Part shown: one piece after another, positions 17,152 through 26,214 of the stretch
Layout of the letters: every line of letters begins with the position of its first letter
How positions within the stretch are numbered: position 1 is the first letter of the stretch
Origin: Bordetella petrii
GTDB taxonomy: Bacteria; Pseudomonadota; Gammaproteobacteria; Burkholderiales; Burkholderiaceae_B
Assembly: GCF_017356245.1 (NCBI RefSeq)
Contig: NZ_JAFMZZ010000001.1
Span: 636,262 to 700,261 of the forward strand
Direction: 5' to 3'
Length of the DNA stretch: 64,000 bases
Notes under the pieces: model-generated
The model's input: only the letters and a program-made list of their open reading frames with translations
What the model was told of the DNA's origin: nothing
The model's database searches: none
Made by a program: the position numbers and the translations under genes

Positions 17152-18074
17152 AGCCCGCCACTTTCCCTTTCCGCCCTCCGCGGCTGCGCCGCAGCTGGAT
17201 GTTCGTGCCCGGCCTGGACGCCGGCGCGCAGCAGGCCGGCCTGGACAGCGGCGCCGATGTGCTGGTCGCCGACCTGGAAGAGTTCACCGCGCCGGCCGAC
17301 CGGCCCGCCGCGCGCCGGCGCATCGTCGAGCTGACCGCGCTGTGCCGCGCGCGCGGCACGGTGGCCGCAGTGCGCATCAATACGCTGTCCGGCGACGGCC
17401 TGGAAGACCTGCGCGGCGTCATGCCCGGCGCGCCCGATGCGATTTTCCTGCCGCACGCCGAAAGCGCCGCGCAGATCGTGGCGCTGGACCAGGCCATCGC
17501 GGCCTGCGAGGCCGAGCTGGGCCTGCCCGCCGGCCGCACCGAAATCGTGCCCACCCTGGAATCGGCGCGCGGCGTGAGCCGGGCGCTGGATATCCTGGCC
17601 GCCAGCCCGCGCATCAGCGCCTGCCTGCTGGCGGCCGAAGACCTGACCGCCGACCTGGGCGCCGAACGCGGCCCCGACGGCATCGAGCTGCACGCCCTGC
17701 GCAGCCGCTTCCTGGTCGACTGCGCGGCCGCCGGCTGCGTCGCCATCGACTGCCCCTTCAATTACCGCGACCCGCAGGCGCAGGCCGCCGACCTGCGGTG
17801 GGCGCGCCGCATCGGCCTGAAATCCAAGTGCGCCGTGTTTGCCGAGCAAGTGCCGGCCATTCACGCCGCGTTCACGCCCAATGCCGCGGAAGTGCGTTCC
17901 GCGCAGGCCCTGACGCTGGCCTACGAAGCGCAGCGGCGCGGCGAGCCCGACGCCGGCGCCCGCATCGATCCGCCCGACTACAACACGGCGCGCCGCCTGC
18001 TGGCGCGCCATGCCGAATTCGAAAACTGGCACGCCGCCACCCAGGCGGCGCCCGAACCAGGAGAACCTGTATGA
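17148..18074 (+). CDS. CitE-like HpcH/HpaI-family aldolase/lyase
   Basis: This 308-residue TIM-barrel protein is related to the citrate lyase beta subunit. The signatures are RRSWMFVPG at the N terminus, VADLEEFTAPADRPAAR (acidic metal-site region), IVPTLESARGV near residue 130 and LAAEDLTADLGAERG near residue 165. Stand-alone CitE-like enzymes cleave or form 3-hydroxy-acyl-CoA or 2-oxo acids with Mg2+; the precise substrate is not evident. It overlaps both neighbours by four bases, which fixes it in the TRAP operon. Confidence 0.88.
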   Translation: MKPATFPFRPPRLRRSWMFVPGLDAGAQQAGLDSGADVLVADLEEFTAPADRPAARRRIVELTALCRARGTVAAVRINTLSGDGLEDLRGVMPGAPDAIFLPHAESAAQIVALDQAIAACEAELGLPAGRTEIVPTLESARGVSRALDILAASPRISACLLAAEDLTADLGAERGPDGIELHALRSRFLVDCAAAGCVAIDCPFNYRDPQAQAADLRWARRIGLKSKCAVFAEQVPAIHAAFTPNAAEVRSAQALTLAYEAQRRGEPDAGARIDPPDYNTARRLLARHAEFENWHAATQAAPEPGEPV

Positions 18075-19786
18075 CCCGCGCAACCCCGCCCGCGCGCAAC
18101 GGCGGCCAGATCCTGGTGCAGCAATTGCGCATCCACGGTGTGCGCCGCATTTTCATGGTGGCCGGCGAAAGCTACCTGCCCTGCATCGACGCCCTGAACG
18201 ACCACGCCGATGCCATCCAGCCCATCGTGTGCCGCCAGGAAAGCGGCGCCGCCTACATGGCCGAGGCCTACGGCAAGCTGACCGGCGAGCCCGGCATCTG
18301 CTTCGTCACCCGCGGCCCCGGCGCCACCAACGCCAGCATCGGCGTGCATACCGCGTTCCAGGACTCGACGCCGATGATCCTGTTCGTAGGCCAGGTCGGC
18401 AACGACTTCTACGAGCGCGAAGCCTTCCAGGAAATCGACTACCGCCGCATGTTCGGCCAGATGGCCAAGTGGGTCGCGCAGATCGACCGCACCGAGCGCA
18501 TTCCCGAATACATCGCGCGGGCCTTCAGCGTGGCCACCAGCGGACGGCCCGGCCCGGTGGTGCTGGCCCTGCCCGAAGACACGCTGTGGGGGTCGGCCGG
18601 CGTGCCCGACCTGCCCCGCTACGCCCGCAGCCAGATCCACCCCGGGGCCGGCGACCTGGCCCGCATGGTGGCGCTGCTGGACCAGGCCCGGCGCCCCTTC
18701 CTGATGCTGGGCGGCAGCGGCTGGACCCGCCAGGCCATCGGCCAGGTGGCGGCCTTTGCCGAACGCTTCGAGCTGCCGGTGGGCACGGCCTGGCGCCGCC
18801 TGGAATGCTACGACCAGCGCCATGCCAATGCGGCCGGCCAGGTCGGCTGGGCCATGACGCCCGAACTGCGCCAGCGCGTGCTGGATGCCGACCTGGTGCT
18901 GGCCGTGGGCACGCGCCTGGGCGAAGCCACCACCGAAGGCTACACCCTGATCGAAAGCCCGCTGCCGCGCCAGCAACTGGTGCATGTGTACCCCGACGCC
19001 GCCGAACTGGGCCGGGTGTACGCCCCGACGCTGGGCATTGTCAGCAGCGTGGCCGCTTTTGCCGGCGCGCTGGACGCGCTGCGGCCCGGCCATGCCGCCG
19101 CGCGCGGCGACGCGGTGCGCAGCGCCCACGCCGAATACCTGGACAGCCTGCGGCCGCTGCCCGCCCCCGGGGCGCTGAGCCTGGACGAAGCCGCCGCGCA
19201 CGTCAACGCGCAACTGCCGCCCGACGCCTGCGTGACCGTGGGCGCCGGCAACTATGCGCTGTACCCGCACCGCTATCGCCAGTTCACCGGCCCGGCCACC
19301 AGCCTGGCGCCCACAGTGGGCTCCATGGGCTACGGGCTGCCCGCCGCCATCTCGGCCAAGCTCGAGAACCCGCGGCAGACAGTGGTGTGCTATGCGGGCG
19401 ACGGCTGCTTCCAGATGAACATGCAAGAGCTCGGCGTGGCCATGCAGTACCGGCTGGGCATCGTGATCCTGGTGTTCAACAATGGCATGTGGGGCACCAT
19501 TCGCGCCCACCAGGAACGCGAATTTCCCGCCCGCCCCATTGCGCTGGGCTTCGACAACCCCGATTTCACGCAGATCATCAAGGGCTATGGCGGCTACGGC
19601 GAGGCGGTGGAGCGCACGGCCGACTTCGGGCCGGCCTTCGAACGGGCCCGCGCCTTCGCCGACCGCGAACAGCTGCCGGCCCTGCTGGAACTGCGCTACG
19701 ACCCCGACGGCATCGCCCCCGGGCAATTGCTGTCGGCCATCCGCCAGAATGCGCTGGCGGCCCGCGGCCAGGCCGCCCATTCCTGA
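18071..19786 (+). CDS. Thiamine-diphosphate-dependent enzyme (acetolactate synthase-like)
   Basis: This 571-residue protein has the three-domain ThDP fold. The N-terminal Pyr domain carries the catalytic glutamate in VCRQESGAAYMAEAYG. The central domain is near residues 195-330. The C-terminal PP domain carries the metal and diphosphate motif GDGCFQMNMQELG-to-FNNG near residue 445. It resembles acetolactate synthase large subunits, but the operon is catabolic and lacks a regulatory subunit. A decarboxylase or a glyoxylate/sulfoacetaldehyde-type role is therefore as likely. It overlaps the CitE-like gene by four bases. Confidence 0.88.
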   Translation: MTRATPPARNGGQILVQQLRIHGVRRIFMVAGESYLPCIDALNDHADAIQPIVCRQESGAAYMAEAYGKLTGEPGICFVTRGPGATNASIGVHTAFQDSTPMILFVGQVGNDFYEREAFQEIDYRRMFGQMAKWVAQIDRTERIPEYIARAFSVATSGRPGPVVLALPEDTLWGSAGVPDLPRYARSQIHPGAGDLARMVALLDQARRPFLMLGGSGWTRQAIGQVAAFAERFELPVGTAWRRLECYDQRHANAAGQVGWAMTPELRQRVLDADLVLAVGTRLGEATTEGYTLIESPLPRQQLVHVYPDAAELGRVYAPTLGIVSSVAAFAGALDALRPGHAAARGDAVRSAHAEYLDSLRPLPAPGALSLDEAAAHVNAQLPPDACVTVGAGNYALYPHRYRQFTGPATSLAPTVGSMGYGLPAAISAKLENPRQTVVCYAGDGCFQMNMQELGVAMQYRLGIVILVFNNGMWGTIRAHQEREFPARPIALGFDNPDFTQIIKGYGGYGEAVERTADFGPAFERARAFADREQLPALLELRYDPDGIAPGQLLSAIRQNALAARGQAAHS

Positions 19787-19799
19787 AAGGACACGCTCG

Positions 19800-21047
19800 A
19801 TGACGACTTCCACGATCTCTATTGACGGCCGGCGGCTCTGGCAGTCGCTGATGGACCTGGCGCAGATCGGCGCCACCCCCAAGGGGGGCAATTGCCGGCT
19901 GGCCCTGACCGCGCTCGACGGCCAGGGACGCGACCTGGTCACCGGCTGGATGAAAGCCGCCGGCCTGTCGGTGCGCGTGGACCAGGTGGGCAACATCTTC
20001 GCCCGCCGCGCCGGCCGCAACGATGCCCTGCCCCCGGTCATGACGGGCAGCCATATCGACACCCAGCCCACCGGCGGCAAATTCGACGGCTGCTATGGCG
20101 TGCTGGCCGGGCTGGAAGTCATGCGCACCCTGAACGACGCGGGCGTGCAGACCGAAGCGCCGCTGGAACTGGCGATCTGGACCAACGAAGAAGGTTCGCG
20201 CTTCGTGCCCGTGATGATGGGTTCGGGCGTATTCGCCGGCAAGTTCCCCCTGGAAACCGCCCTGAACGCCCGCGACGCCGCCGGCAAGCTGGTGCGCGAC
20301 GAACTGCAGGCCATCGGCTACGCGGGCGCCGAGCCGGTCGGCGGCCGCCCGGTGGATGCGTACTTTGAAGCGCACATCGAGCAGGGCCCCATCCTGGAAC
20401 ACGAAGACAAGGTCATCGGCGTGGTCACCGGCTCGCTGGGCCTGCGCTGGTACGACGTGGTGGTCACCGGCATGGAAATGCACGCCGGCCCCACCCCCAT
20501 GGGCATCCGCAAAGACGCGCTGCTGGCCGCCAGCTATCTGGTGCAGGCGGTGATCGACATCGCCAATGCCAACCAGCCGCATGGCCGCGGCACCGTGGGC
20601 GAAATCCATGCCCATCCGGGGTCGCGCAACGTCATTCCCGGCCAGGTGCGCCTGACGGTGGACCTGCGCCACGAAGACGAAGCCACCCTGACGCGCATGC
20701 ACGAAGCCTGGCGCCAGGCCGCGCAAGACGTGGCGCGGCGCCACGGCCTCACGGTCGACGTCCAGGATGTGCAGTACTTCCCGCCAACGCCGTTCGACGC
20801 CGACCTGGTAGGCAAGATCCGCGACGGCGCCGCCGCGCGTGAACTGCCGCGCATGGACATCGTGACCGGCGCCGGCCATGACGCGGTCTACATGGCCGCG
20901 GTCGCGCCCACCGCCATGATCTTCGTGCCCTGCAAAGACGGCATCAGCCACAACGAAATCGAAGACGCCCGCCCCGAACACCTGGAAGCCGGCTGCAACG
21001 TGCTGCTCGACGCCATGCTGGCGCGCGCCGGCATCGCCCGCGCGTAA
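19800..21047 (+). CDS. M20-family Zn-dependent hydrolase (N-carbamoyl-L-amino acid hydrolase/allantoate amidohydrolase type)
   Basis: This 415-residue amidase/carboxypeptidase has the metal-ligand motifs of the family: GSHIDTQPTGGKFDG near residue 82, WTNEEGSRF near residue 127, and HIEQGPILE near residue 195. The substrate-domain segment GMEMHAGPTPMGIRKDA and a closing SHNEIED histidine are also present. Relatives hydrolyse N-carbamoyl amino acids, ureidoglycine or similar C-N bonds. It follows the ThDP gene by 13 bases, with AAGGA before the ATG. This suggests that the transported substrate, or an intermediate, contains an amide or ureido bond. Confidence 0.9.
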   Translation: MTTSTISIDGRRLWQSLMDLAQIGATPKGGNCRLALTALDGQGRDLVTGWMKAAGLSVRVDQVGNIFARRAGRNDALPPVMTGSHIDTQPTGGKFDGCYGVLAGLEVMRTLNDAGVQTEAPLELAIWTNEEGSRFVPVMMGSGVFAGKFPLETALNARDAAGKLVRDELQAIGYAGAEPVGGRPVDAYFEAHIEQGPILEHEDKVIGVVTGSLGLRWYDVVVTGMEMHAGPTPMGIRKDALLAASYLVQAVIDIANANQPHGRGTVGEIHAHPGSRNVIPGQVRLTVDLRHEDEATLTRMHEAWRQAAQDVARRHGLTVDVQDVQYFPPTPFDADLVGKIRDGAAARELPRMDIVTGAGHDAVYMAAVAPTAMIFVPCKDGISHNEIEDARPEHLEAGCNVLLDAMLARAGIARA

Positions 21048-21066
21048 TTTTTGCCTGGATAGCCCG

Positions 21067-21096
21067 GGTGTCAGGCTCCGCCAGGTGCCTGACACC
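21067..21096. repeat. Dispersed palindromic repeat, copy A (single hairpin)
   Basis: GGTGTCAGGC and GCCTGACACC form perfect 10-bp arms around a 10-nt loop. The copy is truncated: the second hairpin found in other copies is absent. It lies between the hydrolase stop and the aldehyde dehydrogenase start, and is nearly identical to the first half of copy E at 36660. Confidence 0.85.
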
Positions 21097-21138
21097 GCTG
21101 TAGGCCACCGCCATCTCAGTCTTAACAGGAGCCCTGCC

Positions 21139-22638
21139 ATGTCCCTGCACGATACCGACTACTGGCGCCGCAAGGCTGCCACTCTGCAACTGCGCGGCCA
21201 GGCCTATATCGACGGCGCGTATGTCGACGCCGCCGACGGCGCCACCTTCGCGGCGCACAGCCCCATCGACGGACGCAAGCTGGCCGACGTGGCGGCCTGC
21301 GGCGCGGCCGACGTCGACCGCGCCGTGCAGGCGGCGCGGCGCGCCTTCGAGGCCGGCGCCTGGCGCGACCTGCCGCCGCGCGAACGCAAGGCCCGCCTGC
21401 TGCGACTGGCGGCCCTGATCACCGAGCACACCGAAACGCTGGCCCTGGTCGAAACACTGGACATGGGCAAACCCATCCGCGACGCCCTGGCCTTCGACCT
21501 GCCCGAGACCGCCCACTGCTATGCCTGGTACGGCGAGGCCATCGACAAGATCTACGACGAGATCGCCCCGACCGGCGGCCAGGCCCTGGCCACCATCACG
21601 CGCGAGCCGCTGGGCGTGGTGGCGGCGGTAGTGCCCTGGAACTATCCCCTGATGATGGCCGCCTGGAAGGTCGCGCCGGCCCTGGCCGCCGGCAACAGCG
21701 TCATCCTCAAGCCGGCCGAGCAGTCGTCGCTCAGCGCCATCATGCTGGCCGATCTGGCGACGCAGGCCGGCATCCCGGCCGGCGTCTTCAACGTGGTGCC
21801 GGGCCTGGGCGCGCAGGCCGGCCAGGCGCTGGGCCTGCATCCCGGCGTGGACTGCGTGGCATTCACCGGGTCCACCGCCACCGGCAAGCGCTTCATGCAG
21901 TACGCGGGCCAATCGAACCTGAAGCGCGTCTGGCTCGAATGCGGCGGCAAGTCGCCGCACATTGTGTTCGACGACTGCCCCGACCTGGAACGCGCCGCGG
22001 CGGCCGCGGCGGCGGCCATTTTCGTGAACCAGGGCGAGGTGTGCATCGCCGGCTCGCGCCTGTATGTGCAGGACGGCATCTACGATGCCTTCATGGAGCG
22101 CGTGGCCGCCCATGCGCGCGCCATGCAGCCGGGCGATCCGCTCGACCCCGCCACCGCCATGGGCGCGATGGTGGACGAACGGCAGATGCAGGCGGTGCTG
22201 GACCGCATCCAGGCCGGCCGGCGCGAAGGCGCCGCGCTGCGGCTGGGCGGCGGGCGCGTGCGCGGCGACAGCGGCGGCTACTACATCGAACCCACCATCT
22301 TCGACTGCGCCGGCCAGGACAATTCGCTGGTGCGCGAAGAAATCTTCGGGCCCGTGCTGGCGGCCCAGCGCTTTACCACCGAAGACCAGGCCATCGCCCT
22401 GGCCAACGACTCCGTGTACGGCCTGGGGGCCGGGCTGTGGACGGCCGACCTGGGCCGCGCCCATCGCCTGTCGCGCCGCCTGCGGGCCGGCCTGGTGTGG
22501 GTCAACTGCTACGCCGACGGCGACATCACGGTGCCGTTCGGCGGCGTCAAGCAATCGGGCTTCGGCCGCGACAAGTCGCTGCACGCGCTGGACAAGTACA
22601 GCGACCTGAAGACCACCTGGATCAGCCTGGCCGTTTGA
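21139..22638 (+). CDS. Aldehyde dehydrogenase (PuuC-like)
   Basis: This 499-residue NAD(P)-dependent aldehyde dehydrogenase has the cofactor region VVPWNYPLMMAAWKVAPALA, the general-base glutamate in LECGGKSPHIVFDD near residue 273, and the catalytic cysteine in NQGEVCIAGSRLYV near residue 307. It is closest in style to PuuC/gamma-glutamyl-aminobutyraldehyde dehydrogenases. It probably oxidises an aldehyde released in the TRAP operon pathway. It is separated from the hydrolase by 91 bases containing repeat copy A, so it may also have separate expression. AACAGGA precedes the ATG. Confidence 0.92.
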   Translation: MSLHDTDYWRRKAATLQLRGQAYIDGAYVDAADGATFAAHSPIDGRKLADVAACGAADVDRAVQAARRAFEAGAWRDLPPRERKARLLRLAALITEHTETLALVETLDMGKPIRDALAFDLPETAHCYAWYGEAIDKIYDEIAPTGGQALATITREPLGVVAAVVPWNYPLMMAAWKVAPALAAGNSVILKPAEQSSLSAIMLADLATQAGIPAGVFNVVPGLGAQAGQALGLHPGVDCVAFTGSTATGKRFMQYAGQSNLKRVWLECGGKSPHIVFDDCPDLERAAAAAAAAIFVNQGEVCIAGSRLYVQDGIYDAFMERVAAHARAMQPGDPLDPATAMGAMVDERQMQAVLDRIQAGRREGAALRLGGGRVRGDSGGYYIEPTIFDCAGQDNSLVREEIFGPVLAAQRFTTEDQAIALANDSVYGLGAGLWTADLGRAHRLSRRLRAGLVWVNCYADGDITVPFGGVKQSGFGRDKSLHALDKYSDLKTTWISLAV

Positions 22639-22697
22639 GCCGGCCGGGCTGCCCGGTACGCTAGAATCGCCGCTTCGCGTCCATTCCCGTGCCGTCC

Positions 22698-23168
22698 ATG
22701 CCCGATTCCGCCGCCGACATTCCGCTGACCGTGCTGCTCTATACCGAAGAGCAGCGCGGCAGCCTGCTGGTCGAATCGCAGGTCATCGGCATGATTTCCG
22801 ACGTGTCCGGCGCCGACAAGCTGATCGCCATCCACGATCCGTACAACCGCATCACCTTCCTGTACCGCATCGACCACGTCACCAACAACCTGGACGCCGT
22901 CGCCATTACCGACCAGGACCCCGCCGCCTTCGACGGCAAGCACAGCGTCACCATCAACGACACCGGGTACCGGCTGGGCACGCCCGCAAGCGCGGTCCGG
23001 CTGCTGCGCGGCAAGACGCGCTGGATACAGGACAAGGGCTCGGTGCTGTCGGTACTGCTGCGCAACGCGGCCAGCCGCCATACCGGGTTCGCCACCCGCC
23101 AGATCCAGCGCGAACGTGTGCGCCACATTCCCGAAGGCGTGCCCGTCGAGCCGCTGCCGCGCGGCTAG
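22698..23168 (+). CDS. Conserved-looking protein of unknown function
   Basis: A 156-residue soluble protein with balanced composition and no signal peptide or transmembrane segment. It contains LTVLLYTEEQRGSLLVESQ at the N terminus and a basic C terminus (RQIQRERVRHIPEGVPVE). I recognise no family. Codon use and a strong GC-rich third position support it as a real gene. A GTG at 22689 is an alternative start. TAGAAT at 22662-22667 could be a -10 element. It lies 79 bases upstream of psd on the same strand. Confidence 0.6.
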   Translation: MPDSAADIPLTVLLYTEEQRGSLLVESQVIGMISDVSGADKLIAIHDPYNRITFLYRIDHVTNNLDAVAITDQDPAAFDGKHSVTINDTGYRLGTPASAVRLLRGKTRWIQDKGSVLSVLLRNAASRHTGFATRQIQRERVRHIPEGVPVEPLPRG

Positions 23169-23247
23169 CGCCCGCGCCCTGGCGCCGGGCGTCCATAACA
23201 TGTAACATTCCTAGCCCTGCGGCAGCCCCACGCACTCGACGGATTCC

Positions 23248-24111
23248 ATGCTTTTCAAAGACCAGCTCTTTCTTGCCAGCCAGTATGCCGCGCCCCATCA
23301 CCTGGTGTCGCGCCTGATGGGCCTGGCGGCCGACTGCCGCACGCCCGCCATCAAGAACTGGATGATCTCGCGCTTCGTGCGCCGCTATGGCGTCGACATG
23401 GGCGAAGCGCTGGTGCAAGACCCGCTGGCCTACGACACCTTCAACCAGTTCTTCACCCGCAAGCTCAAGCCCGGCGCGCGCCCCCTCGATACCGAGCCGC
23501 ACGCCGTGCTGTGCCCGGCCGATGGCGCCATCAGCCAGCTGGGGCCCATCGAGCATGGCCGCATCTTCCAGGCCAAGGGCCATTCGTACAGCCTCACCAC
23601 CCTGCTGGGCGGCGACCCGGGCCGCGCCGAGCCGTTCATGGGCGGCGACTTCGCCACCATCTACCTGTCGCCGCGCGACTATCACCGCGTGCACATGCCC
23701 TGCGCCGGCACGCTGCGCGAAATGGTGCACGTGCCGGGCCGGCTGTTCTCGGTCAACCCGCTTACCGCCGGCCACGTGCCCGAACTGTTCGCCCGCAACG
23801 AGCGGGTGGTCTGCCTGTTCGACACCGAATACGGCCCCATGGCCATGGTGCTGGTGGGCGCGATGATCGTCGCGTCCATCGAAACCGCCTGGGCCGGGCT
23901 GGTCACGCCGCACAAGCGGCAGATCCGCGCGCAGCGCTACGATGAAGCCGCGCGCGCGCCCATCTACCTGGACAAAGGCGCCGAAATGGGCCTGTTCAAG
24001 CTGGGCTCCACCGTCATCGTGCTGTTCGGGCCCGGACGCGTGCGCTGGACCGACACCCCGTCAGTGCGCGGCCCCGTGCGCATGGGCGAACTGCTGGCCT
24101 TGCCAAGCTAA
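23248..24111 (+). CDS. psd: Phosphatidylserine decarboxylase proenzyme
   Basis: This 287-residue enzyme decarboxylates phosphatidylserine to phosphatidylethanolamine at the inner membrane. The self-cleavage LGST motif lies near residue 253 ([10 protein letters not shown]); its serine becomes the pyruvoyl group, giving a large beta chain and a small alpha chain. The conserved DYHRVHMP motif is near residue 147, and [11 protein letters not shown] near residue 93. Length is normal for the short proteobacterial class. Confidence 0.95.
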   Translation: MLFKDQLFLASQYAAPHHLVSRLMGLAADCRTPAIKNWMISRFVRRYGVDMGEALVQDPLAYDTFNQFFTRKLKPGARPLDTEPHAVLCPADGAISQLGPIEHGRIFQAKGHSYSLTTLLGGDPGRAEPFMGGDFATIYLSPRDYHRVHMPCAGTLREMVHVPGRLFSVNPLTAGHVPELFARNERVVCLFDTEYGPMAMVLVGAMIVASIETAWAGLVTPHKRQIRAQRYDEAARAPIYLDKGAEMGLFKLGSTVIVLFGPGRVRWTDTPSVRGPVRMGELLALPS

Positions 24112-24131
24112 CCCACTCCCGCAGCGAATCA

Positions 24132-24220
24132 GGTGTCTGGCTCCGCAGGTGCCAGACACCGAAGCGCGCAGAGACTGTCTCAACAGCACGGTGTCTGACA
24201 CCCTGCGGGAGTCAGACACC
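24132..24220. repeat. Dispersed palindromic repeat, copy B (two hairpins)
   Basis: Hairpin 1 pairs GGTGTCTGGC (24132) with GCCAGACACC (ending 24160). Hairpin 2 pairs GGTGTCTGAC (24190) with GTCAGACACC (ending 24220). A linker of 29 bases contains GACTGTCTCAAC. It fills the gap between the convergent psd and metQ-like genes and may act as a transcript end. Confidence 0.9.
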
Positions 24221-24228
24221 TGCCCGAA

Positions 24229-25041
24229 CTACCAAGGGAAATCGATCAGCTCGCCGTACAGCTGCCGCAGCTTGGCCTTGACCTGGGGCGACTGCTGGTA
24301 GATGCGGATGAACTTCAACAGGCGCGGATCCTGCGCGCGCTCGGGCGTGGTTACCCAGCGGATCGCATAACGCCGTACATTCTGCGGATCGGTGTTGTCG
24401 AAGGCCAGGCCGTCTTTTTCGTCGATGCCGGCATGCTTGGCGAACGTGGTGTAGGTTACCGACGCAGTCACGTCATCGAAGGTGCGCGCCGATTGCGAAC
24501 CCTCGACCTGGATCAGCGCCAGCTGCTTCGGGTTGGACACGATGTCCTGCATGGCGGCGTGCGGGTCGTCGCCCCTGCGCAGCACCAGCAGGCCCATTTT
24601 CTGCAGCAGCAGCAAGGCCCGCCCGGTATTGACCGGGTCGTTCGGGATGGCGATGCGGGCCCCCTGCGGCACCGAGTCGCCGGGCTTCAGGCGCTTCGAG
24701 AACAGGCCGATGGTGGTGGAATACCCATAGGCGATAGGCACCAGGTTGGCGTTGCGGCTGCGGTTGAACAGCTGCAGGAAGGGTTCGTGCTGGAAAAAGT
24801 TTGCGTCGACCGAGCCCTCGGCCACGGCGATATTAGGCATGACCCAGTCGCTGAACTCCACCAGTTCCACCTTCAGGCCCTGCTTGCGCGCCTGCGCGAT
24901 GGCGATCTCGGTGGCTTCGTTGGCCACGCTGGGAATGACGGCGATGCGCAGCGGCCTGTCTTGCGCCGCGCCCGCGGCGCCGGCGGCCAGCATCAGCAGG
25001 CACAGCAGGCCCGCCCGGCGCAATCTGGAAAAACGGAACAT
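24229..25041 (-). CDS. MetQ/NlpA-family substrate-binding protein, no transporter partners
   Basis: This 270-residue protein has an N-terminal signal peptide ending GAAGAAQDRPL and the NlpA fold. Family hallmarks are LKVELVEFSDWVMPN, the VDANFFQHEPFL motif near residue 80, IAIPNDPVNTGRALLLLQ near residue 125 and the NPKQL segment. Family members bind methionine or related amino acids for MetNI-type ABC transporters. There is no lipobox cysteine, so this is likely a soluble periplasmic protein rather than a lipoprotein. metN and metI are absent nearby. Confidence 0.88.
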   Translation of the reverse strand: MFRFSRLRRAGLLCLLMLAAGAAGAAQDRPLRIAVIPSVANEATEIAIAQARKQGLKVELVEFSDWVMPNIAVAEGSVDANFFQHEPFLQLFNRSRNANLVPIAYGYSTTIGLFSKRLKPGDSVPQGARIAIPNDPVNTGRALLLLQKMGLLVLRRGDDPHAAMQDIVSNPKQLALIQVEGSQSARTFDDVTASVTYTTFAKHAGIDEKDGLAFDNTDPQNVRRYAIRWVTTPERAQDPRLLKFIRIYQQSPQVKAKLRQLYGELIDFPW

Positions 25042-25227
25042 GGATGAATGGCCGCCCGGAAAGCGGCAAGCAGAAAAACCCTATTGTGCCGCAGCCGGCC
25101 AGGCCGGCCCGGCCATGCCCCTGCGGCCGACCTGGGCACCGGCGGGCGCCGCTTGCGTCGCGGCTGCACATCGATAAAGATACCCCTACCCCCAGCAGGC
25201 GGCCCCGGCCGCCAAGGAGCCGCCGCC

Positions 25228-26214
25228 GTGCCTACCTTCGCCGCCACCGCCGCGCCGCACGCCCTGACCCTGATCGGCGCCCCCACCGATATCGGCGCGG
25301 GCTCGCGCGGCGCCTCGATGGGCCCCGAAGCCCTGCGCGTGGCCGGCCTGGGCCCCGCCCTGCAGGGGCTGGGCCATGACGTCGAAGACGCCGGCAACCT
25401 GGCCGGCCCGCCCAACCCCGGCCTGCCGCCACAACACGGCTACCGCCACCTGACCGAAGTCGTGGCCTGGAACATCGCGGTGCACGACGCCGTGCATGCC
25501 GAACTGCGGCGCGGCCGCCTGCCCATCCTGCTGGGCGGCGACCACTGCCTGGGCGTGGGCTCGATCAGCGCCGTGGCCCGCCATTGCCGGCAGGCCGGCA
25601 AGCCGCTGCGCGTGCTGTGGCTGGACGCGCACGCCGATTTCAACACCCAGGCGCTGACCCCCTCGGGCAATCTGCACGGCATGCCCGTGGCCTGCCTGTG
25701 CGGCAATGGCCCCGAGCCCCTCGTCGGGCTGGCCGGCCACGTACCGGCGCTGCAGCCCGGCTGGATCCGCCAGATCGGCATCCGTAGCGTCGACGAAGGC
25801 GAAAAATCCCTGATCGACGCGGCCGGCGTCGAGGTCTACGACATGCGCGCCATCGATGAAATCGGCATGCGCGCCGCCATGGAAGCCGCGCTGGCCGACC
25901 TGGCCCCCGACACCCATCTGCACGTCAGCTTCGATGTCGATTTCCTCGACCCCGAGATCGCGCCCGCCGTCGCCACCAGCATTCCCGGCGGCCCCACGTA
26001 CCGCGAAGCACAGCTGTGCATGGAAATGATCGCCGACACCGGCCGGCTCGGCTCGCTCGACATCGTCGAACTCAACCCGGCCCTGGACGTGCGCAACAAG
26101 ACCGCCGTGCTGGCCACCGAACTGGTGCAAAGCCTGTTCGGCAAATCGACGCTGATCCGGCGCCCGGCGCGCGGCGGCGCTACGTCCGCGCCGGGGCGGA
26201 ACCCGCGATCTTGA
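25228..26214 (+). CDS. rocF: Arginase
   Basis: This 328-residue enzyme of the arginase/agmatinase family hydrolyses arginine to ornithine and urea. The dinuclear manganese ligands sit in GGDHCLGVGS (near residue 103), DAHADFNT (near 135) and SFDVDFLDP (near 237), with SLDIVELNP near 280. The substrate-recognition motif SGNLHGMPVA is of the arginase rather than the agmatinase type. The GTG start is supported by AAGGAGCC; the open frame upstream to 25048 lacks signals. The last 35 bases overlap the convergent thioesterase gene. Confidence 0.92.
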   Translation: MPTFAATAAPHALTLIGAPTDIGAGSRGASMGPEALRVAGLGPALQGLGHDVEDAGNLAGPPNPGLPPQHGYRHLTEVVAWNIAVHDAVHAELRRGRLPILLGGDHCLGVGSISAVARHCRQAGKPLRVLWLDAHADFNTQALTPSGNLHGMPVACLCGNGPEPLVGLAGHVPALQPGWIRQIGIRSVDEGEKSLIDAAGVEVYDMRAIDEIGMRAAMEAALADLAPDTHLHVSFDVDFLDPEIAPAVATSIPGGPTYREAQLCMEMIADTGRLGSLDIVELNPALDVRNKTAVLATELVQSLFGKSTLIRRPARGGATSAPGRNPRS

